DNA of 64,000 bases, from NCBI RefSeq assembly GCF_044502415.1, contig NZ_CP172402.1, one strand, 5' to 3'. Shown piece by piece: positions 52,544-61,954 of the stretch (positions are counted from its first letter, which is position 1; the number at the start of each line of letters is the position of its first letter). The notes below the pieces were generated by a model. That model was not told the DNA's origin and ran no database searches. It was given only the letters and a program-made list of their open reading frames with translations. Position numbers and translations under genes: made by a program. This DNA is from Haloimpatiens lingqiaonensis (GTDB taxonomy: Bacteria > Bacillota > Clostridia > Clostridiales > Clostridiaceae).

Positions 52544-53170
52544 TGATAAAATAGCTAATAATTTTCCACTAGAAAAAGTTATGCTAACTTCTTCATTTAA
52601 AAATTCATTTGATATAGTTCTAGAATCTCCTAATTTTAAATTATAATTAACAAGTGGATATTTACCACCTTGTATAGTTAAGTTTTTTACTTCATCACAA
52701 TATGCCTGCAAAGAAAAAATAGACTTATTTTCTCCTTTTATTTTAAAAGACTTATCATAAATATATATTTCATTATTGTCATCTTTCATAACAGCTTTGA
52801 CATTTTTATTTAAACATTTATTTAAAAGTCCTAAGTTCCCAAGCATGTGATCTATCCTAGTTCCCGTGAAACCTAGAAAAGTTAAGTTATCTCCACCTAA
52901 ATTAATTGCTTCTTCTATAGCCATTTCACTATCTGTAAAATCTTTTTCCGCAGGAAATGTTGTTATTTTACAATTAGACTTTTTAAAGGCTTCCAAGGTT
53001 TCACTTTTTATAGAGTCAAAATCCCCCAAAAGCATATCAGGGCATATGTCATTTTTATATAAGCAATTTGCTCCACTGTCTGCACAAATTATATAATCAG
53101 ACTTTTCTACCTCTTTTTTTAACAATTCTCTAGAAGGAGGGGTTCCACCAGAAATAATTAATATATTCAT
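52535..53170 (-). CDS. thiN: thiamine pyrophosphokinase
   Basis: ThiN transfers pyrophosphate from ATP to thiamine to make the cofactor TPP. YIICADSGANCLYKNDICPD, LLGDFDSIK and FTDSEMAIEEAI with GFTGTRIDHMLGN are the catalytic-domain signatures. Length 211 aa. It starts 1 bp after rpe. Confidence 0.95.
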   Translation of the reverse strand: MNILIISGGTPPSRELLKKEVEKSDYIICADSGANCLYKNDICPDMLLGDFDSIKSETLEAFKKSNCKITTFPAEKDFTDSEMAIEEAINLGGDNLTFLGFTGTRIDHMLGNLGLLNKCLNKNVKAVMKDDNNEIYIYDKSFKIKGENKSIFSLQAYCDEVKNLTIQGGKYPLVNYNLKLGDSRTISNEFLNEEVSITFSSGKLLAILSKD

Positions 53171-53171
53171 T

Positions 53172-53822
53172 TTACATTCCTTCTTTTAAAGCTTTAATAT
53201 TACCTGATATATCTCCACCTTTAAATACAGCCGAACCTGCCACTATGTAATTTGCTCCCGCTTCAACCACTTCTTTTATAGTATCTTTATTTACTCCACC
53301 ATCTACTTCTATTATTAAATCTTTATTAAATTTATCTGCTAATTCTTTTACCTCTCTAATTTTATCAGAAGAATATGGTATATACTTTTGTCCTCCAAAA
53401 CCAGGATTCACTGACATTATTAAAACCATATCTACTACATTTATTAAGTCTTTAATGAAACTTACAGGAGTTCCTGGATTAAGTGATATGCCAGCTTTTA
53501 CACCAAAACTCTTTATGTAATTTATAGTCCTATCTACATGTTTATCCGCTTCATAATGTATAGTAATTATGTCTGCTCCGCTTTTTACAAAGTCTTCTAT
53601 GTATCTAGATGGATTTTCAATCATTAAATGTACATCAAATATCATTTTTGTTTCTTTTCTTATGCTTTTAATTACAGGTATTCCCAAAGATATATTAGGC
53701 ACAAAATTTCCATCCATTACATCAATATGTACTACTTCTATTCCATTTTTCTCCAAACTTTTTACTTCCTCACCTAACTTTGAAAAATCTGCTGATAGTA
53801 TAGACGGTGCTAATTTAATCAT
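53172..53822 (-). CDS. rpe: ribulose-phosphate 3-epimerase
   Basis: Rpe interconverts ribulose 5-phosphate and xylulose 5-phosphate. The TIM-barrel shows KLAPSILSADFSKLGEE, HIDVMDGNFVPNISLG, VMSVNPGFGGQKY and IEVDGGVNKDTI, with the metal ligands His and Asp. Length 216 aa. It starts 1 bp past the rsgA stop, in a tight operon. Confidence 0.97.
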   Translation of the reverse strand: MIKLAPSILSADFSKLGEEVKSLEKNGIEVVHIDVMDGNFVPNISLGIPVIKSIRKETKMIFDVHLMIENPSRYIEDFVKSGADIITIHYEADKHVDRTINYIKSFGVKAGISLNPGTPVSFIKDLINVVDMVLIMSVNPGFGGQKYIPYSSDKIREVKELADKFNKDLIIEVDGGVNKDTIKEVVEAGANYIVAGSAVFKGGDISGNIKALKEGM

Positions 53823-53823
53823 T

Positions 53824-54693
53824 TTAATTCCTCCTCTGATGTGTAATTTCTTCTATAGTCTTAATATAAAATTCATATCGTTCTTTAGATATTTCCCCTT
53901 GCTCTACTGCTTCCTTAACTTTGCACCCTGGTTCCTTATAATGCAAGCAATTTGAAAACTTACACTCACAATTATACTTTTCAAATTCTGGAAAACAATA
54001 TTTTAATTCCTCTTTGGTTATAAAACTTATATCCAGCGAAGAAAACCCTGGAGTGTCCACAACAAAGCCTCCATCTATTTCTATAAGTTCACTATGCCTT
54101 GTAGTATGCTTACCTCTTTTAGACTTTTGACTTATATCTCCAGTCTGCATGACTTCTCTTCCAAATATCTTATTTAAAATAGTTGATTTTCCAACTCCTG
54201 AAGGACCACAGAATACAGTTACCTCATCTTTAAGTTTTTCCTTTAAAAATTCTATTCCTTCTCCTTCTTTTGCATTTAGTAAAGCCACCTGATATCCTGC
54301 TTCTTTTAATGTTTTTATTATATTAGATATTTTTTCTTCTTCTAAATTTACTAAATCTATCTTGTTGAAACAAACTAATATTTTTAAACCCTTTGACTGA
54401 CAAAGTAACAAAAAACTATTTAGCAAATTTAAATTTAAATCTGGATTTTTAAATGTAACTACTACAAAAGCCTGTGTTACATTAGCCACAAAAGGTCGAA
54501 CAAGTTCATTACTTCTTTGGTTTATATTTTCTATAACCCCTTCGCCCTTATTTATACTTACCTCCACTATATCTCCTACCATAGGAGTAAGTTCATTAAA
54601 TCTAAACTTACCCCTAGCTTTGCACTTTATTAATTCATTGCCACTCTTAACATAGTATAGTCCACCTACGCCTTTAACTATTATACCTTTCAT
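53824..54693 (-). CDS. rsgA: ribosome small-subunit GTPase RsgA (CpgA)
   Basis: RsgA checks maturation of the 30S subunit. The permuted GTPase order is VCFNKIDLV (G4), FCGPSGVGKSTILNKIFG (G1) and VVDTPGFSSLDI (G3). The C-terminal zinc site has CECKFSNCLHYKEPGC. An OB-fold precedes the G domain. Length 289 aa, downstream of prkC. Confidence 0.96.
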   Translation of the reverse strand: MKGIIVKGVGGLYYVKSGNELIKCKARGKFRFNELTPMVGDIVEVSINKGEGVIENINQRSNELVRPFVANVTQAFVVVTFKNPDLNLNLLNSFLLLCQSKGLKILVCFNKIDLVNLEEEKISNIIKTLKEAGYQVALLNAKEGEGIEFLKEKLKDEVTVFCGPSGVGKSTILNKIFGREVMQTGDISQKSKRGKHTTRHSELIEIDGGFVVDTPGFSSLDISFITKEELKYCFPEFEKYNCECKFSNCLHYKEPGCKVKEAVEQGEISKERYEFYIKTIEEITHQRRN

Positions 54694-54717
54694 ATATCCT
54701 CCTGTAAAAATAACGCA

Positions 54718-56481
54718 TTAAGGCAACTCATTACCTGTATATTTAAAATAACTTATGTTTATTTCAGTATCTTCTTCTACTTTAGTATTTGGAGATATTG
54801 ATTGATTAAACACCTTTCCATCTTTATTTTTATCATTTGTATTAATCTCTACCTTGTTTCCTAATTTCAATTTAAGACTCTTTAATATTTGCTCTACTTC
54901 ATTTATATCTTGACCTGCTAAATTAGGAACCAATACCATTCCCTCTTCACCTTTACTTACTATTAAATCTATTTTATCTCCAGCATTAGCTTCACTTCCT
55001 GAAGAAGGTGATTGCTCCATAACTATATCCTTTTTAACTTCACTGCTAGTTTCGTACTTTATATTTCCTACATTTAAACCACTTTCTATTATTTTTCTTT
55101 TAGCTTCTTCTATATTTAAATTTTTTAAATCTGGTACTTTCACCGTCTTATTTCCCGCACTTACAATCGCTTTAATTTCTGTTTTAGGTTTAACCTTAGT
55201 TCCTTCATTTGGTGAACAAGATAATACTTCACCTTCTGGTTTGTCGCTAGTTTCTGATGATTCTATTACAAAAACCAATCCTTTATCTTCTACCATTTTT
55301 TTTGCTTCATCTTTATTCATGCCTACTATATTGGGAACTACTATTTTATTACCACCTAATTTACCACCTAAGAATAAGTTAGCTAATATTCCAATTATGG
55401 CTAATACAACTACCATTGAAGAAGCTATTATTGCTATTTTTTTACCTTTGCCCTTTTGAGAATTTCTCTTTTTCCTTCTTGCTAAAATATTTTCATCTTG
55501 ATTTTCTTCATCATCTTCGTAATCATCATCTTCATAATCGTCTTTTTCTTCTAAATTCTCATCATTATAGATATTATTTTTGCTGAAATCTTCTATGTTT
55601 ATAGGATCCATTACTCTAGTAAAATCATCATAATTACTATTTAATTTTATTTGAGTGTCTCTATTGTTTTTGATAGAATACAAATCTTCTATCAGTTGTC
55701 CTGCATTTTGATACCTTTTTATTGGTTCTTTTTCAATACATTTTAAAATTAAATTATTTAGACTTTCAGGAATATCTGGGTTAAATTGCACTGGAGGAAT
55801 AACTGATTCTTGAATATGTTTTAAAGCTATACTTACAGGAGTATCCGCATCGTAAGGTACTTTTCCAGTTACCATCTCATACATTAATATACCTAAAGAA
55901 TATAAATCACTCCTACAATCAACAATGGTTCCTCTAGCTTGCTCTGGTGAAAAATAATGTGCTGATCCTACTATTTTTGCAGTGTTAGTTATAGTGCTAA
56001 AATTAGATACTCTAGCTATACCAAAATCTGTTACCTTAACATTTCCTTCTTCTGTTATCATAATATTGTGTGGTTTTATATCTCTATGAATTATATTGTT
56101 TTTATGAGCACATTCTAGGGCTTTAGCTATTCCAATAGCAATTTCTATGGTCTTTGTATACTCTATTTTGCCTCTTTCATTTATATATTCCTTTAGAGTT
56201 TTGCCCTTTATATACTCCATAACTATATAATTTATATCACCTTCACTGCCTACATCATATATATTTACTATACGACTATCAGACAAACTTCCTGCAGCTC
56301 GGGCTTCTGTTTGAAACTTTTCAACAAATTCTTTGTTATTTACAAATTCTTTTTTTAATATTTTTACGGCTACATACCTATTTAGTATGTGGCATTTAGC
56401 TTTGTATACTTCCGCCATGCCACCTTCTCCTATTTTTTCAAGCAACTCATATCTATTTCCTAGCATATTTTTTTCAACCAT
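54718..56481 (-). CDS. prkC: membrane Ser/Thr protein kinase PrkC with PASTA repeats
   Basis: PrkC senses muropeptides or lipid II and signals growth and spore germination. The kinase domain has GEGGMAEVYKAKCH, IIHRDIKPHNIMITEEG and VTDFGIARVSNFST in the first 270 residues. An acidic linker, one membrane helix (IAIIASSMVVVLAIIGILAN near 360) and three extracellular PASTA repeats follow. ATG 56481 overlaps the prpC stop as TGATG. Length 587 aa. Confidence 0.97.
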   Translation of the reverse strand: MVEKNMLGNRYELLEKIGEGGMAEVYKAKCHILNRYVAVKILKKEFVNNKEFVEKFQTEARAAGSLSDSRIVNIYDVGSEGDINYIVMEYIKGKTLKEYINERGKIEYTKTIEIAIGIAKALECAHKNNIIHRDIKPHNIMITEEGNVKVTDFGIARVSNFSTITNTAKIVGSAHYFSPEQARGTIVDCRSDLYSLGILMYEMVTGKVPYDADTPVSIALKHIQESVIPPVQFNPDIPESLNNLILKCIEKEPIKRYQNAGQLIEDLYSIKNNRDTQIKLNSNYDDFTRVMDPINIEDFSKNNIYNDENLEEKDDYEDDDYEDDEENQDENILARRKKRNSQKGKGKKIAIIASSMVVVLAIIGILANLFLGGKLGGNKIVVPNIVGMNKDEAKKMVEDKGLVFVIESSETSDKPEGEVLSCSPNEGTKVKPKTEIKAIVSAGNKTVKVPDLKNLNIEEAKRKIIESGLNVGNIKYETSSEVKKDIVMEQSPSSGSEANAGDKIDLIVSKGEEGMVLVPNLAGQDINEVEQILKSLKLKLGNKVEINTNDKNKDGKVFNQSISPNTKVEEDTEINISYFKYTGNELP

Positions 56482-57206
56482 CACTTACACTCTCCTTCAA
56501 ATACAATAACAGAAATATTATCATTAGCTCCTCTTATTTTGCACTTTTCCAGTAAAACATCACATATTTGTTGATTATCACTATGCTTTTTAACAACTGA
56601 TAAAATTTCTTCATCTTTCATTTCCTTAGTCAATCCATCTGTGCATAATACAACCTTTTTCACTTCTTTTAGATCAACATGGAATATATCAACCTTTACT
56701 AAAAATTTAGTTCCCACAGCTCGTGTTATAACATTTCTATTAGGATGAGTAAATGCTTCATCCTCACTTATAGCCCCTTTGTCCACTAACTCCTGAACAA
56801 GGGAATGATCCTTTGTTATTTTATATAAATAGCCATCATTTTTTACTATATAGCAACTACTATCGCCTACATGTCCTACAAACATGTGATTGTCCACAAT
56901 AAAACATGCTGTAACAGTAGTTCCCATACCTTTATATTTATCTTCCTCACAAGCTATGTGAAATATAGCTTCATTTGCGTATTTAATGGCCTCTGTTATT
57001 ATAGATGATGGATTTTCTCCTTTATACTTTTTACCAATATACTCTATTATTTTTTCTACTGCAGTTTTACTTGCTACTTCCCCTGCATTGTGCCCACCCA
57101 TGCCATCTGCTACTATATACACTCTTTTATGACTATCTTCATAAACTCCTATGTAATCTTGATTGTTACGCCTCTTATTGCCTACATCGGATAACATTCC
57201 CACCAT
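56481..57206 (-). CDS. prpC: PP2C-type protein phosphatase PrpC
   Basis: PrpC reverses PrkC phosphorylation. The Mn-binding motifs YIVADGMGGHNAGEVAS, FVGHVGDSSCYI and VVLCTDGLTKEMKDEE, with the final GANDNISVIVF, are intact. Length 241 aa. It overlaps prkC by one base, indicating coupled translation. Confidence 0.97.
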   Translation of the reverse strand: MVGMLSDVGNKRRNNQDYIGVYEDSHKRVYIVADGMGGHNAGEVASKTAVEKIIEYIGKKYKGENPSSIITEAIKYANEAIFHIACEEDKYKGMGTTVTACFIVDNHMFVGHVGDSSCYIVKNDGYLYKITKDHSLVQELVDKGAISEDEAFTHPNRNVITRAVGTKFLVKVDIFHVDLKEVKKVVLCTDGLTKEMKDEEILSVVKKHSDNQQICDVLLEKCKIRGANDNISVIVFEGECK

Positions 57207-57219
57207 ATTATCACCCCAA

Positions 57220-58245
57220 TTAATTATTTAGATAATGCCTTCTTAATTGACCACAAGCAGCATCTATATCAGCTCCCATTTCTCTCCTAATAGTAGTTTC
57301 TATGCCGCTTTCACATAAAATATTCTTAAATTTTAATATATTGTCTGAAGATGACTTTTTTAAGCTATTTTCTTTTATCTCATTTACAGGTATTAAATTC
57401 ACATGACACAACATTCCCCTTAGTGTATTACTAAGTTCCTTGGCCTGTTCTATACCATCATTGAATCCCTTTACCAAAGCATACTCAAAACTCACTCTTC
57501 TATTAGTCATATTAATGTAGTATTTACACATATCTAATATTTCACTTATAGAGTATTTATTTGCTATAGGCATAACCTGTCTTCTAAGTGTGTCATTAGG
57601 TGCATGAAGTGAAATAGCTAAGGTTATCTGAAGTTTTTCCTGGGCCAATTCCTTTATTTTAGGAACTATACCACAAGTAGATAAAGTAATATGTCTTTGA
57701 CCAATATTAAATCCATCACTTTTATTTATTTCTTTTATGAATTTAATTACATTTTCATAATTATCTAAAGGCTCCCCACTACCCATAAGAACTACGTTAG
57801 AAATTCTCTCACCAATTTCTTCTTGAGCTTTTAAAATTTGAGATAAAATCTCACCAGAAGAAAGATTTCTTACCATGCCTTCAATTGTAGATGCACAAAA
57901 TTTACAACCCATTCTGCATCCCACTTGAGTAGAAACACATATAGAATTTCCATGCTTATATTTCATTACAACACTTTCAATTAAATTTCCATCTCTATAT
58001 GCAAATAAAAATTTAATTGTGTCCTCATCTTTTGAAACTAGTTTCGTAACAACCTTGGGTATATCTATATAGAACTCTTTTTCTAGCTTATCTATGGTGC
58101 CTATCGGTATGTTTTTCATAAGCTTAAAATCAAAAATGCCTTTGTATATCCATTGAAATATCTGCTTAGCTCTAAATGATTTTTCTTTATTTTGTTCCAT
58201 CCATAACTTTAATTCTTCCGTATCTAAATCTAAAATATTTTTCAT
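57220..58245 (-). CDS. rlmN: dual-specificity 23S rRNA/tRNA adenine C2 methyltransferase RlmN
   Basis: RlmN is a radical SAM enzyme that methylates A2503 of 23S rRNA and A37 of some tRNAs. The cluster motif is GCRMGCKFCASTIEG. GSGEPLDNYENV and the C-terminal FTIRREMGADIDAACGQL-like TTIRREMGADIDAACGQL with the catalytic Cys are present. Length 341 aa. It lies 13 bp upstream of prpC. Confidence 0.97.
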   Translation of the reverse strand: MKNILDLDTEELKLWMEQNKEKSFRAKQIFQWIYKGIFDFKLMKNIPIGTIDKLEKEFYIDIPKVVTKLVSKDEDTIKFLFAYRDGNLIESVVMKYKHGNSICVSTQVGCRMGCKFCASTIEGMVRNLSSGEILSQILKAQEEIGERISNVVLMGSGEPLDNYENVIKFIKEINKSDGFNIGQRHITLSTCGIVPKIKELAQEKLQITLAISLHAPNDTLRRQVMPIANKYSISEILDMCKYYINMTNRRVSFEYALVKGFNDGIEQAKELSNTLRGMLCHVNLIPVNEIKENSLKKSSSDNILKFKNILCESGIETTIRREMGADIDAACGQLRRHYLNN

Positions 58246-58258
58246 TTTTAAACACCTA

Positions 58259-59581
58259 CTAACTCTTTTTTAATTTAGCTATAAAAAACCCATCCATATA
58301 TTTATTAGGAAGTATAGTTACATATCCTTCCTGATGATAAATTAAATTATCTAAATCACCAACGTATATCTTTTCTAGTTTAAATTCAGGATTTTCTTTT
58401 AAAAACCAATTTATATTTTTTTCATTTTCCTCTTTATTCAAAGTACAAGTAGAATATACAAGTATTCCACCTTTTTTTAGATATCTGCTTCCATTTTTTA
58501 ATATTTTTCTTTGTATATTTACTAAATCCTTTAGCTCATTTTTATTTTTATTCCACTTTATTTCAGGTTTTTTTCTTATTATCCCAAGTCCTGAACAAGG
58601 TACATCCATAAGAACTCTATGAGCCACACCTTCTAAGTCTTCATGAAATTCTGATGCATCTAAAGTATTTGCCTCTATATTATTAATACCTAATCTTTCG
58701 CTATTATCTCTAATTAATTTTAACTTATTTTCATGAATATCAAAAGCTAGTATTTTACCTGTATTATTCATGATTTCAGCCATATGTGTAGTTTTTCCCC
58801 CTGGGGCACTGCATAGATCTATAACTGTCATATTTTCTTCTAAATCCATTACCATTCCTACTAACATAGCGCTTTCATCTTGAACTGTTATGCAGCCCTC
58901 TTTAAAAAGAGGATTGTTTTCTATACTTTTTCCTTTTATTATACGCAGTGCTTCTGGACAAATCTCTCCTTCTTCTATAGTATATCCTAATTCTGATAAT
59001 TCACTATAGGCCTGTTCATAGGATTTCTTTATATTGTTTACTCTTACTGTAACTCCTGGCACTTGATTTAAACCCTTTAAAATTATTTCGCACTTTTCTT
59101 TTCCAAAATCATTCATAAAAAATTTTACCATCCACCTAGGAAAAGAGTATTTAAAAGCTAAAATATCTTCTATATTCCCTTTAACATATTCTTCATCTTT
59201 ATTTCTTAAATAATTTCTTAAAACACCATTTACAAATTTAGCAACCTTACCTGAGGAATGCTTTTTAGAAAGTTCAACTGCTTCATTTACTACTGCAAAA
59301 TCAGGTACCTTGCTTAGATACCTGATTTGATATATAGAACTTCTTAAAACATTCAGTACATAAGGCTCTACACTTTTAAATCCTTTTTTTACATAATGAC
59401 TTAATATAACATCTATGGTATATCTATATTTAACAGTGCCATAAACCACTTCCGTTATAAATGCCTTATCTTTAGCACTAATTTCTGCTTTATTTAAAGT
59501 TTTATTAAGTACTATATTTGAATAAGCCTTTTCATTAAAAACATTTCCTAATACATTAACTATTATCTCTCTACTATTCAT
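58259..59581 (-). CDS. rsmB: 16S rRNA (cytosine-967-C5)-methyltransferase RsmB
   Basis: RsmB methylates C967 of 16S rRNA. A NusB-like N-terminal domain (residues 1-140) precedes the Rossmann domain with DLCSAPGGKTTHMAEIM, MDVPCSGLGIIRKKPEI and VYSTCTLNKEENEKNI, containing both catalytic Cys. ATG 59581 (MNSREII) with AAGAGG is preferred over ATG 59602, which has a poor ribosome site. Length 440 aa. Confidence 0.95.
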   Translation of the reverse strand: MNSREIIVNVLGNVFNEKAYSNIVLNKTLNKAEISAKDKAFITEVVYGTVKYRYTIDVILSHYVKKGFKSVEPYVLNVLRSSIYQIRYLSKVPDFAVVNEAVELSKKHSSGKVAKFVNGVLRNYLRNKDEEYVKGNIEDILAFKYSFPRWMVKFFMNDFGKEKCEIILKGLNQVPGVTVRVNNIKKSYEQAYSELSELGYTIEEGEICPEALRIIKGKSIENNPLFKEGCITVQDESAMLVGMVMDLEENMTVIDLCSAPGGKTTHMAEIMNNTGKILAFDIHENKLKLIRDNSERLGINNIEANTLDASEFHEDLEGVAHRVLMDVPCSGLGIIRKKPEIKWNKNKNELKDLVNIQRKILKNGSRYLKKGGILVYSTCTLNKEENEKNINWFLKENPEFKLEKIYVGDLDNLIYHQEGYVTILPNKYMDGFFIAKLKKS

Positions 59582-59594
59582 ATACAACCTCTTA

Positions 59595-60275
59595 TCAATC
59601 ATTTCTTCTGCTCAATATAAATAATCTTATTAATTGTGAAACTGCCATTAAAGCTGCTGCTACATAAGTCATAGCTGCTGCACTTAATACCTTTTTGGCT
59701 CCATTTAATTCTTCATCATAAAGTATTCCTCTACTTTCTAAAACCCCTAATGCTCTATTAGATGCATTAAATTCTACTGGCAAAGTAACTATTTGAAACA
59801 ATACAACTCCGCCAAAAAGAATAACACCAAAATTAATTAAAGGTTGAATTCCTAGGAATATACCTAATATAAACAATATCCATGAAGCATTTGAACCTAT
59901 AGTAGCTATAGGAACTATAGCGTTTCTAAGTGTCAGTGGGTAATAGTTCACTTTATGCTGTATTGCATGACCAGTTTCATGGGCCGCTACCCCTATTGCA
60001 GCTACTGAAGTCCCATTATAAACATCTTGTGATAATCTCATAACTTTATTTTTAGGATCATAGTGATCTGTTAGCTTTCCCCCTACCATCTCTACTGGTA
60101 TATGGAACAATCCTTCCGAATCTAAAAGCATTCTAGCTACTTGAGCTCCTGTATAACCATTTCTGCTAGACACTCTAGAATACTTAGCAAATGTAGTATT
60201 TATTTTTGTTTGAGCCCAAAACGTTATTATTATAGCTGGCAAAAGTATTATCATAGTACTATCATACCAAAACAT
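59595..60275 (-). CDS. zinc metallopeptidase, YugP family
   Basis: This 226-residue membrane protein has one N-terminal helix, the zinc protease motif AIGVAAHETGHAIQH (HExxH) near residue 95-105 and several later hydrophobic segments (ASWILFILGIFLGIQPLI). Family members are uncharacterised inner-membrane peptidases. It is 13 bp ahead of rsmB. Confidence 0.9.
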   Translation of the reverse strand: MFWYDSTMIILLPAIIITFWAQTKINTTFAKYSRVSSRNGYTGAQVARMLLDSEGLFHIPVEMVGGKLTDHYDPKNKVMRLSQDVYNGTSVAAIGVAAHETGHAIQHKVNYYPLTLRNAIVPIATIGSNASWILFILGIFLGIQPLINFGVILFGGVVLFQIVTLPVEFNASNRALGVLESRGILYDEELNGAKKVLSAAAMTYVAAALMAVSQLIRLFILSRRND

Positions 60276-60354
60276 TTAATAAGCTTTATAAAATCTACAA
60301 AACAATCTACAAAACCTCAGTAAATATATATACTATAGATTTTATTCATACACT

Positions 60355-60435
60355 ACTAATATTTATATACTAAACTTAAATATTAGTGTACATAATAGCA
60401 TTTCTCTATAATGCTATACCGCAAGCTAACGGTAT
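60355..60435. other. three consecutive hairpins between fmt and yugP
   Basis: Three inverted repeats are adjacent: ACTAATATTTA/TAAATATTAGT (11 bp), ATAGCATT/AATGCTAT (8 bp) and ATACCG/CGGTAT (6 bp). On the plus strand the last is followed by five T. On the minus strand they form the leader or spacer ahead of yugP. I found no match to a known leader. Confidence 0.5.
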
Positions 60436-60553
60436 TTTTGCCACTCCCTTCTAAAAATCAAGTAATTAATTTTACTTTTAAAATATAGAGTAATTACTTG
60501 AAATATTTTTTTATTATTTAATTTCTGTTACCACTAAAATGGTTTAATAATTT

Positions 60554-61477
60554 TTATTTTAGAATATTTCCTTCTTTTATTTGATTTCCTCTAATATATT
60601 CCTTTACTAATATAGGTTTTTTACCTGGGAATTGAACCTTTTCTATAAGTAAAGTATTCTCACCACAAGCAACTTCTATACCTTCCTCTGTAACCTTCAA
60701 TATGCATCCTGGAACTTCTGAAGCTTTCTTATTTATAACTTGTGCTTTATATATTTTCATAACTTTATCTTCATATTCAGTAAAAGCAATAGGCCATGGA
60801 TTCAATCCCCGTATTAAGTTATTAATGTTTTCAGCCTTTTCACTCCAATTTATTTTAGCCATGTCTTTATTTATCATTGAAGCATAGCAGCTAAGAGAAT
60901 CTTCTTGTTTTTCCCTTTTTATATTAGAAAAATTATTTATAGTTTCAATTAAAAGACTAGAACCCTTTCCACTCAAAATATCATGTAATTCTCCAGCAGT
61001 CATGTCTTTTCCTATTTCCACTTCCTGCTTAAGAAGCATATCTCCTGTATCTAGACCTTCTCCCATAATCATAGAAGTATTTCCACTTTTAGTTTCACCA
61101 TTTATTATGGCAAAATTTATAGGAGCTGCTCCCCTATACTTAGGTAGCAATGATGCATGTAAATTTATACATGCATATTTAGGGATTTCTAAAACTTCCT
61201 TAGACAAAATCTGACCAAAAGCTACCACTATTATAAAATCTGGTTGTATCTCCCTTAATTTATCTATATATTCTCTTTCTTTCTTTAAGTTTTTTGGCTG
61301 ATATACAGGAATATTATTTTCCAAAGCCACCATCTTAACTGGAGACATAGTTATTTTATTTCCTCTTCCCTTAGGTCTATCCGGTTGAGTAAATACAGCT
61401 TTAACATCAAAATTTTCAATTAAACCTTTAAGTGAAGGTACCGCAAAATCCGGTGTTCCCATAAATACTATATTCAT
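60554..61477 (-). CDS. fmt: methionyl-tRNA formyltransferase
   Basis: Fmt formylates initiator Met-tRNA. FMGTPDFAVPSLKGLIE, the formyl-THF motif SLLPKYRGAAPINFAIINGE and the C-terminal beta-barrel (PGCILKVTEEGIEVACGENT) are present. Length 307 aa. It starts in the last base of def. Confidence 0.97.
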   Translation of the reverse strand: MNIVFMGTPDFAVPSLKGLIENFDVKAVFTQPDRPKGRGNKITMSPVKMVALENNIPVYQPKNLKKEREYIDKLREIQPDFIIVVAFGQILSKEVLEIPKYACINLHASLLPKYRGAAPINFAIINGETKSGNTSMIMGEGLDTGDMLLKQEVEIGKDMTAGELHDILSGKGSSLLIETINNFSNIKREKQEDSLSCYASMINKDMAKINWSEKAENINNLIRGLNPWPIAFTEYEDKVMKIYKAQVINKKASEVPGCILKVTEEGIEVACGENTLLIEKVQFPGKKPILVKEYIRGNQIKEGNILK

Positions 61478-61932
61478 TACTCTATTACACCCTCTTCAAT
61501 TGTTTTGTCTATATATAAAACTCCATCTAAGTGGTCTATTTCATGACAAAATGCCCTAGCTAAAAGCCCCTCTCCTTCTAGTATTACCTCTTCTCCCTTT
61601 TCGTTTAAAGCTTTTACTTTAACCCATTCAGGTCTTTCCACAGTACCTTGTCTTCCAGGTATACTTAAGCAGCCCTCTATATCAATGTAACTACCTTTAG
61701 TTTCTATTATTTCAGGATTTATTATAACTATAGGACCTTCTCCCACGTCTATTACTGCCATTCTCTTTAAAATACCTATTTGTGGTGCAGCAAGACCTAC
61801 TCCATCTGCCTTATACATAGTTTCTTTCATATCTTCAATTAATGTTAAAAGTCTTTTATCTATATTTTCAACCTTTCTACATTTCTTTCTTAATATTTCG
61901 TCGCCTTCAATTCTTATAGTTCTTAAAGCCAT
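61477..61932 (-). CDS. def: peptide deformylase
   Basis: Def removes the N-formyl group from new proteins. The three motifs are GVGLAAPQIGI, EGCLSIPGRQG and FCHEIDHLDGVLY (metal His-Glu-x2-His). Length 151 aa. It overlaps fmt by one base; def-fmt are the functional pair and priA lies upstream. Confidence 0.97.
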   Translation of the reverse strand: MALRTIRIEGDEILRKKCRKVENIDKRLLTLIEDMKETMYKADGVGLAAPQIGILKRMAVIDVGEGPIVIINPEIIETKGSYIDIEGCLSIPGRQGTVERPEWVKVKALNEKGEEVILEGEGLLARAFCHEIDHLDGVLYIDKTIEEGVIE

Positions 61933-61954
61933 TTTTAAAACCCCTCTCTATTTT

